Assembly (NCBI GenBank): GCA_002007465.1
Contig: LNAC01000231.1
Coordinates: 1,397,384-1,461,383 of the forward strand
Direction of reading: 5' to 3'
DNA from: Ailurus styani
Taxonomy: Eukaryota > Chordata > Mammalia > Carnivora > Ailuridae
DNA: 64,000 bases
This document shows positions 57,214 to 64,000 of the stretch, in pieces (the first letter of the stretch is position 1; the number at the start of each line of letters is the position of its first letter). The notes under the pieces are model-generated. The model saw nothing but the letters and a program-made list of their open reading frames with translations, was not told the origin of the DNA and did not search any database. Position numbers and translations under genes: made by a program.

Positions 57214-57383
57214 CTTTCTTTCTTTGAGAGAGAGAGAGAGAGTGCGCACAAGCAGGGGGGAGGGGTAGAGGGAGACACAGACTCCCTGCTGAGTAGGGAG
57301 CCAATGGAGACTGGATTCCCAGGACCCCAGGATCATGATCTGAGCCAAAGGCAGACGTTTAACTGACCGAGCCACCCAGGCGC
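57214..57383 (-). mobile_element. CAN-SINE, antisense, tail-shortened
   Basis: 'tttctttgagagagagaga', GA-rich body, 'gatcatgatctgagccaaag', head 'gagccacccaggcgct'. 'ggagatcttcctttctt' before and 'tgagatttttcatt' after may be a worn target duplication. Confidence 0.93.
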
Positions 57384-58269
57384 TCTTGAGATTTTTCATT
57401 AGCCTAATTTCCAAATACCTTCCTGCTTCCCTGCCTTTTTTTCTTTTTTCTTCTAATAAGAAACGTCTCCCTAATGTTTGCATTTCGAGGAATGGCTCTT
57501 AAGTCCTAGAGAAGAGGGGGTAGAAAATCTACACCACAGAGGCACAGAGAAAATATACCAGTTTTCTTCCAGCAATTTTGGGTTATTATCAGAGGTCTAG
57601 AGTAATTACACTTCAAATTTTTCCTTTCCTTAAGTGCAAGACAATTGTTTCCAATATTCTGATATTTTACAATATCTACAAGCATTTTGAGATGAATGGA
57701 GGGAGGTTTGGAACTGGTAAAGATAGATGAGCTTTGAACTGTTCCTAGAACCACATTTTTAGTTTTGTAGAGAGCTGCAAGGCAAAATCGCTGTTTCCCA
57801 TTCCCCAAAGACCAGGATTATAGCCTGAGTATCAAGGAACTGGCCTCCCTTTCCAACTAGGTTTAATTATGTGTGTCAATGAGATTTGATTTTCCACAAA
57901 AGAGCTTTATAATTTAGATCTGTTGATATCCAGGGGACATGAATTCTTTGTGGCGGGGTTCCAGAACACTTCCACAAAGGACATGGCATGGGAGAGCCTG
58001 AAGGAGGCAGAGCCTGCTTCCAGAGCCCTGAAAAGTAGGAGGAATTGGAAGTGACAGCAAACCAAACTGCCGCCAGTCTCAGATGCTTCTTCTAAATTCA
58101 TTTCCTGGCTCTTAGTCTTTACAGGACTAACCTGTACACCTGGAATGGGAGATTGGGCTGGAGTGCTCTCTATAGATCTTTTAGGGAAAGGGAAGTGAAA
58201 CTAGGCAGATGGAACTAAGAGAGGGAAACTGAAGGGAACTGATTAAAAAAAAAAAAAAGCTACTTTTTT
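57384..58269. other. Single-copy DNA, no gene seen
   Basis: Minus-strand frames of 100 and 64 codons (57,506-57,808; 57,907-58,101) have no recognisable family features. Confidence 0.4.
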
Positions 58270-58309
58270 CTTTTTAATTTGCTCTTTTTCCTGCTTCTGT
58301 TCTTGCTAG

Positions 58310-58812
58310 GACCTGCACTCTCACCTCACACATGTCTTAATGTATGTCTTCCTTGTAAAGGTCGAGTTAATGATTTCTTGGGAGTTTTCCAGCACAATAG
58401 ATAACATCCAAGGAGTGACCAGGCCAGGTCCTAACGTATATTTTCTGAGACCACTGACTCACCAAGACCCTTGGTTCCAGGGCATAAGGGACTTATGAAC
58501 AACACAAGTGCTCTTCCAAAGAGCACTTATCCTTGTTTGACCAGTTCCTGAATGCCTGAGAGGACACATACTCCAGACCACTGTCCTTAGTAAAAACTCC
58601 AGGCCCCACGCAAAGATGATAGTCATTTCTTCTTTTTCCTTTCAGAGTCTCCCAGGTGCTCTGTCTGTATCTGCTCTCTATCTTCAATAAACTCTGCTCT
58701 CACTTCCTGCTGGCTCGTGTTTCATTTCTAACCTACACATAGCCAAGGAATGTCTTGGCTGTTCCTGTGGGACGCCTCTGGGTCCTGGGACTTGGTCTGC
58801 CTGCATCAGAGC
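58310..58812 (+). repeat. Solo-LTR-like sequence, class I ERV type
   Basis: 'tctatcttcaataaactctgc' at about 58,678-58,698 has the look of an LTR polyadenylation signal in R, followed by a U5-like 'ctcacttcctgctggctcgtg' and 'ctgttcctgtgggacgcctc'. Boundaries are uncertain. A 64-codon minus-strand frame inside is incidental. Confidence 0.5.
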
Positions 58813-59019
58813 CAAATTTTGAGGAGAATTACACTGGACGTGAATGAATTTTTGTTCTAAAATTGTCTAATTTCTGTTCTTTCATCTTGTTAAGAGAGTC
58901 CCTAAGGTTAGCCATTATATTTCTTTTTAATTTAGCCTTCCCATAAGTACCAATAAGACAATTGTTTAGGTCAGAGTCCTCTAAAAAAGTTTTTTGTGTG
59001 TCAAATCGTTTCTGTTTAA

Positions 59020-59250
59020 AATATATTTTTTAAAATTTTTTATTTAAATTCAATTTAGTTAACATATAGTGTATTATTAGTTTCAGGGGTAAAATTTAGT
59101 GATTCATCAGTTGCATATAACACCCAGTACTGATTATATCGAGCACCCTCCTTAATGCCCATCACCCAGTTATCCCCATTCTCTTTCCCCCCTCCCTTCC
59201 AGCAACCCTCAGTTTGTTTCTTATAGTTAAGAGTCTTTCATTGTTTGCCT
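59020..59250 (-). mobile_element. Carnivore L1 3' end, antisense, 5' truncated
   Basis: T-rich tail side, 'aattcaatttagttaacatat', 'ttagtgattcatcagttgc', 'accctccttaatgcccatc' and 'ccagcaaccctcagtttg'. The same 3' UTR as in the L1 at 44,371-45,141, here in one orientation. Flanks with 'aaaaaagtttttt' and 'aaaaagtttttca' are consistent with a target duplication. Confidence 0.9.
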
Positions 59251-59984
59251 AAAAAGTTTTTCAATCTAGAAGTTTCTCCAAAGGTTCCATGATTTGGCCA
59301 TTGATGACTAGGATCTATTAATCTTAATAGGGACTTAAACCAGTAAGTCTTTTTATGGGTTAACCATGGACACAAGAGGTACCCCAAAGGAGAATGCAAG
59401 AGATGAAAGAGATGCAGGCTTCATGAGATACAAACAAGTTGCTCCCAGAGTAAGCCTAAGAAAGCACAGACACTAATTATAAGAGGTCCAGTTTTAAATA
59501 GCTTTTCCAAACACAGGGAATCACATGTGTCTCCATTCCCCACCCCCCTTTTTATTTCCTCAGTTTGGATCCACAGTCTATTCAGCTGCTCCTCAGTTGA
59601 ATATGCATCCTCTAAATGGTAAAGACCAGAGAGAATATTCTCGCTCATCATAAAACAGACAACAGAAAATGGTGAACATCTCCAGGAAGAAAAAAACCAT
59701 TAGAAAACAAGAATACTTATTATCAGATCTTTGCAAGAGTCACTATACCCAAAGAATTAGTTCCACAAATTTTTTCCTGTTTAGACTATCTACAGTTAGA
59801 AAAGAAAAGAAAAAAAAATATTCTCACTTCCACTGGATCCTGCAGGCTGAGATCCTGGAGACGGACATGGTAAGAATTCTTACCTTCTGCCAGCTCTTTG
59901 TCAGAGGTCCCAGGATCTTGGCTGCACCAGCCCCAAAGCCAGTAGATCCCAGCCAGTGAAAATCTCATCCAGGTTGCCAAGACT
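59251..59984. other. Single-copy or ERV-derived DNA, no gene seen
   Basis: Frames of 76 and 96 codons (59,421-59,651 minus; 59,669-59,959 plus) show no recognisable protein. Confidence 0.4.
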
Positions 59985-60520
59985 ATAAGGGCAGAAAAGT
60001 TTTTTCTTCTTCCTTTCTAGGTTCCTTGGATAGTCTAAAACTTACATTGATATTAGTCAGATTAACACAAGAAAAACAAACAAAAATTTAGTAACATATA
60101 TACACGGGAGAGACTCAGAAAAACTGAATAAGTCTCTGAAATGGCCAAAGCCATCACTATAAAACCATCTTCAGCTCAAGACAAAACAAGATACTGGGGG
60201 TAGAGAGTCAGCTATGAGAGGTTACCCAGAAAAGCACAGGAAAGAAGGGTAAGGTTTTTATGCACATCTAAGTCATTGCCTTCTCCATTTGTAAGAGTTT
60301 CTAAAGATTGAGTTATCCCCCTTTTCCTGGTAGAGCAAGGGAGACACCCTTACAAATAGAGATTTTTCCTTATACATATAAGGGTCTCTTATAAAAAGGT
60401 AACTTCTGTTTGGTTTTCAGAGTTCCTAAGTTTGCAGTTTCTTAAAAAATAATCAGCCTAAAATAACCCTTAATTCAAAGAGACATATTCTGGAGTGGTA
60501 TATGGTACTCCCTTACAGGG
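59985..60520 (+). repeat. Dispersed repeat, copy B (copy A at 42,560)
   Basis: The same blocks in the same order as copy A: 'tagtaacatatatacacgg', 'gactcagaaaaactgaata', 'ggccaaagccatcacta', 'ttcctggtagagcaaggg', 'ttggttttcagagttcc'. Similarity is clear but moderate. Confidence 0.75.
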
Positions 60521-60524
60521 GCTT

Positions 60525-60730
60525 TAGTGGATAAATTTTAAACTCTCAGTGGTTTAACACAGAGTTTATTTTTCATTCTCACAATGGTCCCATACAGGAG
60601 TTGATGGTTGGGTAGCTCTCCTCCAACTATAGACTCAGGGACCTAAGTTCCCTTTTTATAATAGTTTTACCATCTTTGACACACACCTCCTAAAATCCCC
60701 TTGAGGGGTTCTTCAAACCAACCACCTGAA
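60525..60730 (+). repeat. Possible ancient LTR-type repeat
   Basis: 'actctcagtggtttaacacag', 'agtttatttttcattctcac' and 'gggacctaagttccctttt' look like a diverged old mammalian repeat. Family not assigned. Confidence 0.35.
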
Positions 60731-61840
60731 AGTAGAAAACAGTATGGAGGATGACAACAAGAAGGAATTTATGGGCTAAACCTAAGAGTGTACACAATTT
60801 TTCCACTCACATTCTATGGCCATGTCAAACAAGTGAGGTTGAGGAATATTTTCTCACGCGTTAGATAGAAAAAGAAATGTAAAAGAAATGTAAAAGACCT
60901 TTGTGCAGCAAGGTCTGCACGAAAGTAGAGTAATAAAGGACAATTTCACAGAGGCATTAATTCTTCTACTAACTTTTCAGAAACATGGTCCACTTTCCAA
61001 GTGGACAATGCATTGTGAAGAGCATCCCAGGCAGAAATAATACAAGGAAATGTGCAATAGTATGGGGTATGGGAGAAAGAGTAGGTTGTACAGTGCGACT
61101 GGAGTGTAAGATCCAAGGGTAGCAGGACATGAAACTAGGCCATCACTTAGTTCATCACCACAAAACTTACCAAACATTTACATTATGTTTTATATATACT
61201 TTCAGGAGTTGAAATGAGGAAAAACATAAAGAACAGGTCTCATCTTCAAAGAACCCCCAGTTCAGTGATATCACAAAATAGAAAACTGTGATTAAGAAAA
61301 AAGACTCCAGACAAACTTAAGAGAAGAATCAATAGGACTTTGTGTCTAATTGGGTAAGAGGTGGCAAGAAAGGTGAGCAGAATTGACTGGTGGTGAATAA
61401 GAAATATAAAATAACTTTCAGACTTCTAATTTATCTGGGAGACAAATTTGTTTGCGAGATGAAGTAACTAGGAGAGAGAATGTAGGAATAGGAATATGTT
61501 CAAGGATGGGTAGAATCAATTAATGAAACTAATTTTAAACTTTTTGAGTTCCAGGGACATTCATAGCAAGACTAGCAAGTCTTCAAAATTACATATATGA
61601 GCATATGTATACTAAAATTGGAACAGTAGAGAGAATAGCATGTTGTTATTTGGTCTCAGTTGGCTAGAACTGGGCTCCATCAGTCCTTTCTCCCTTTGCT
61701 CTGTTTGCTGCATCTTCTACTTGAACAACTTTTTATTTGGTCAATAAACACTTTTTTATCATATAATAATAATAATAAAATTTTTTTAAACTCTCATGAA
61801 ACCTCATTGAGCTACCACTCTATTAGAGGAAAGATTTTTA
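60731..61840. other. Single-copy DNA with a possible ancient repeat, no gene seen
   Basis: A small tandem duplication (GAAATGTAAAA) lies at about 60,873-60,897. 'atcccaggcagaaataatac' near 61,024 resembles the unnamed ancient repeat type noted at 20,960. No gene. Confidence 0.4.
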
Positions 61841-62042
61841 AATATTTTATTTATTTTTGTGTGTGAGAGAGAGACAGAGACAGAGACAGTGAGAGAGCGA
61901 GAGTGAGCACTAACAGGGGGCTCTGGGCAGAAGTAGACTCCCTGCTGAGCAGGGAGCCAGATTCAGGGTTCGATCCCAGGACTTCAGGGTCATGACCTGA
62001 GCCGAAGGCAGAAGCTTAACTGACTGAGCCACCCAGGCACCC
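61841..62042 (-). mobile_element. CAN-SINE, antisense
   Basis: 'aaatattttatttatttttg', (GACAGA)n body, reversed head 'gactgagccacccaggcacc'. 'gaggaaagattttt' and 'gatgaaagattttt' flank it. Confidence 0.96.
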
Positions 62043-62691
62043 TAGATGAAAGATTTTTTTTAAAAAGAAAAGAAAGGACTTGCTTACATCCTCTGCCCAT
62101 TGTGTATTCCCGCTCACTCGTGAAAATGAAACTACTTTCATTACTGTATGCCATTAGTGAGTTTCTAGTTGCCAAAAGTAGTAGATTCTTTTCATTCTGC
62201 CTACCAGATGTCTTTGGGAATATGACACTGTTTGACCATCCCTCCTCCAATTAACACTATCTGCCACTTAGCTTGATAACAATGCTCTTTTCTGGTGTTC
62301 TTACTAATTGACTAACCTACCAACTTCTTTCTAACTGGTTAGAAGTTCTTATTAACTACTCAGTTTCTTGGATGACTCTTCTGTCTATACCTACTTCCAT
62401 AATTGGCCCCTTTTCCGTCTTCATCCACGTGGCAACCTCATCTACAGCTCTCTCCTCAACTCTCAGTTTCATCAAGGGTTTCGCTCACATGCCTCCAGAA
62501 AGGAGGGAGGTGGCCAAATGAATGGGGAATATATGCACATGCATACCCTGAGTGAAGAGTTGGATTCATGACCAAAAAGGTCAGCTACTCCTCCATTCCC
62601 TTTGATATTTGCCATATGAAAATGCCAAGGACTATGCCCAGATCATCTGATTTATTAAGAAAAGCCACCCAGTCTCTTTTTAATGTAGTAT
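62043..62691. other. Single-copy DNA, no gene seen
   Basis: A 67-codon frame (62,368-62,571) without recognisable features. Confidence 0.4.
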
Positions 62692-62736
62692 AATATTAAA
62701 TAGTAGCCCGTTCATTTATTTAATATAAGATGATAA

Positions 62737-63083
62737 TGTAGGGGCCCAGGGCATGCTGTCCCAAGAAAAGCCAGTTTGACAATGATTTTGTTTGTTTGTT
62801 TATTTTAGAGAGGGATTGGGGAGGAGCACAGAGAGAGGGAGAGAGAGAATTTTAAGCAGGCTCCATGCCTAGCCCAGAGCCCTACTTGGGGCTTAACCTC
62901 ACAACCACGAGATCATCGCCTGAGCTGAAACTAAGAGTCAGATGCTTAACCAAGTGAGCCACACAGGCATCCCATACATATGACTATTAAATTTGATTTT
63001 TCCTATTAATCTGTCTCATATCAGTTTGATTTTAAGTCTGGCTAGAAGGACAATAGGGCAGAAGTAGGTCTTCCGCCACAACA
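62737..63083 (+). mobile_element. ERVL-like LTR relic (LTR33-type), sense, SINE-interrupted
   Basis: Begins TGTAGGGGCCCAGGGCATGC, then 'tgtcccaagaaaagccag', is cut by a SINE at 62,789, and resumes with 'tattaatctgtctcatatcag' to 'cttccgccacaaca'. Compared with the copy at 39,450-39,877 the middle is missing. 25-bp near-identical direct repeats lie outside it (62,692-62,716 and 63,083-63,107). Confidence 0.65.
62789..62973 (-). mobile_element. CAN-SINE, antisense, inside the LTR relic
   Basis: (GTTT)n-type tail side, 'attttagagagggattgg', 'gatcatcgcctgagctgaaac', reversed head 'gagccacacaggcatccc'. Confidence 0.93.
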
Positions 63084-63109
63084 ATATTAAATGGTAGCCC
63101 ATTCTTTTG

Positions 63110-63540
63110 TGGAAACCTACTTAGAAGGGGGGGAAAAAACACACATTCCTCAAGGTTGCTAATTTGCCACCTCTGGCATAAATAAATGACTCCTGAATTA
63201 ATATCATCTGTCCTGACCTCTATCCTTAGGACCAATATCAGGGCTCTAGCTATAAACTGGATATTTCCATTTTGTTATCACATAGACCCCTCAAATTCAA
63301 GGTCCTCAACACTGAACTGTGTGGAACGTGGCAAGTATAATTTCTATTATCTTCTCAAAACATGCTTTAGGATAAGCTCCAAAGTTTTATATCCAACTCC
63401 TTCATTTGCATGTTAATGATAAGGTTAAGCTAAAAGTCAAAACTCTGAATGACCTATAGGCAATTAAGCCATTTTAGTGTGTTGAACAATCTAAATATAA
63501 CAACAGTAATAGTAGGTACAATGCAAACAATAGTAGGCAG
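63110..63540. other. Single-copy DNA, no gene seen
   Basis: Short frames on both strands (63,032-63,416) without recognisable features. Confidence 0.4.
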
Positions 63541-63544
63541 TTTC

Positions 63545-63750
63545 TACTATTTCTATTAATGTACTGGATATTGTGTTAAGAGTTTTACACGGATTAATTT
63601 AAAGAACCCTCACAACAACTGTAAGAGAAAAGTACTTTCATTATCTCCATTTTGTAAGTGACAAAACATAGATTCAAATAAGTTCCCAAAGTAATCTTAG
63701 TAGTAAATAGATGGTTTCAGTATCCAAATCCAGACATGATTGATCCAAAA
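63545..63750 (-). repeat. MIR core-SINE, antisense
   Basis: 'gagttttacacggattaattt', 'aaccctcacaacaactgtaag' and 'attatctccattttgtaagtg' are the reversed 3' half of MIR. Confidence 0.82.
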
Positions 63751-64000
63751 GCCTTGTGAGCTTTATGCTCTACTGCCATTCCAACCTATACCAAATTGTG
63801 GTGGTTGAAGCTGAGGTTCAAAAAATTTTTTTAACAATTTCAGTGAGACACCTATCATAAAGAGTAAACTCTTTCTCCAGAAGGGTGCTGTGAAATCATG
63901 ACCTTTGGGTCAAGAGACATTGGTTACTCTCCATCAGTGGGAACATCAGCAACTATGGTGGGTCCTGCATCATTCTCTCCTTTTTTGGGTCTTGGAACCT

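Noticed and set aside
59669..59959. 96-codon plus-strand frame next to repeat copy B
   Set aside because: No domain, no homologue recognised, and an opposing frame overlaps it; most likely chance.
1..64000. CRISPR arrays, operons, phage or bacterial defence systems
   Set aside because: The sequence is mammalian nuclear DNA; the direct repeats found are target duplications, microsatellites or transposon copies.

Overview
The window is nuclear DNA from a carnivoran mammal. It is packed with tRNA-Lys-derived CAN-SINEs (about forty copies on both strands), and those elements are limited to Carnivora. Several of the best-preserved copies have a pyrimidine-rich body reading TGCCTGCCTCTCTGCCTACT followed by TGATCTCTCTCTG. 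From memory I associate that form with mustelids (ferret, mink, marten, badger and relatives). Carnivora is near certain, Caniformia very likely, and Mustelidae my best guess.

I found no intact protein-coding gene, no convincing exon chain, no CpG island and no functional RNA gene. The open reading frames present are short. They lie in SINEs, LINEs, retroviral relics or low-complexity DNA, or in AT-rich single-copy sequence with no recognisable protein. The window therefore looks like intergenic or deep intronic DNA.

Layout. 1-9.4 kb: two MaLR-type LTRs (602-1370 minus, 9080-9430 plus), an old L1 (about 5,030-6,840) and a decayed retroviral interior (about 7,420-9,060). 9.4-24 kb: single-copy DNA, a tail-like A-rich insertion with perfect 15-bp flanks (10,419-10,480), MIR and L1 remnants, another MaLR LTR (14,521-15,007), and a CAN-SINE-rich stretch containing a pure CTTT array. 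23.3-26.8 kb: an L1 3' end, a second L1 3' end in reverse, and a long L2 relic. 27-31.9 kb: the longest stretch without clear young repeats. 31.5-39.9 kb: many SINEs, an ancient antisense L1, a GAA/GGA tract that contains the only ambiguous base (36,571), and a complete ERVL-like LTR (39,450-39,877). 42.5-48 kb: a dispersed repeat that recurs at 60 kb, LTR-like sequence, an L1 with a 5' inversion, and five SINEs in one orientation. 48.9-56.5 kb: a degraded class I endogenous retrovirus with both LTRs. 56.5-64 kb: further LTR-like sequence, a short L1, more SINEs and an ERVL-like LTR relic.

The 48.9-56.5 kb provirus is the most informative object. Gag, protease, reverse transcriptase, RNase H and integrase remnants lie in the usual order; env is missing apart from a possible stub. 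Two unusual passengers sit inside it. One is a processed copy of OST4 (52,999-53,435), the gene for a 37-residue oligosaccharyltransferase subunit, disabled by loss of its ATG and an 8-bp tandem duplication. The other is the 5' half of a tRNA-Gln(CUG) on the minus strand (50,594-50,629, with three more bases shared with the repeat). It has no A-tail and is bracketed by perfect 14-bp direct repeats, which fits the tailless retropseudogene class. Five CAN-SINEs in the internal region and one in the 3' LTR complete a nested record of insertions. I see no evidence of a new functional system; the interest here is in retrotransposition mechanism and in insertion order.
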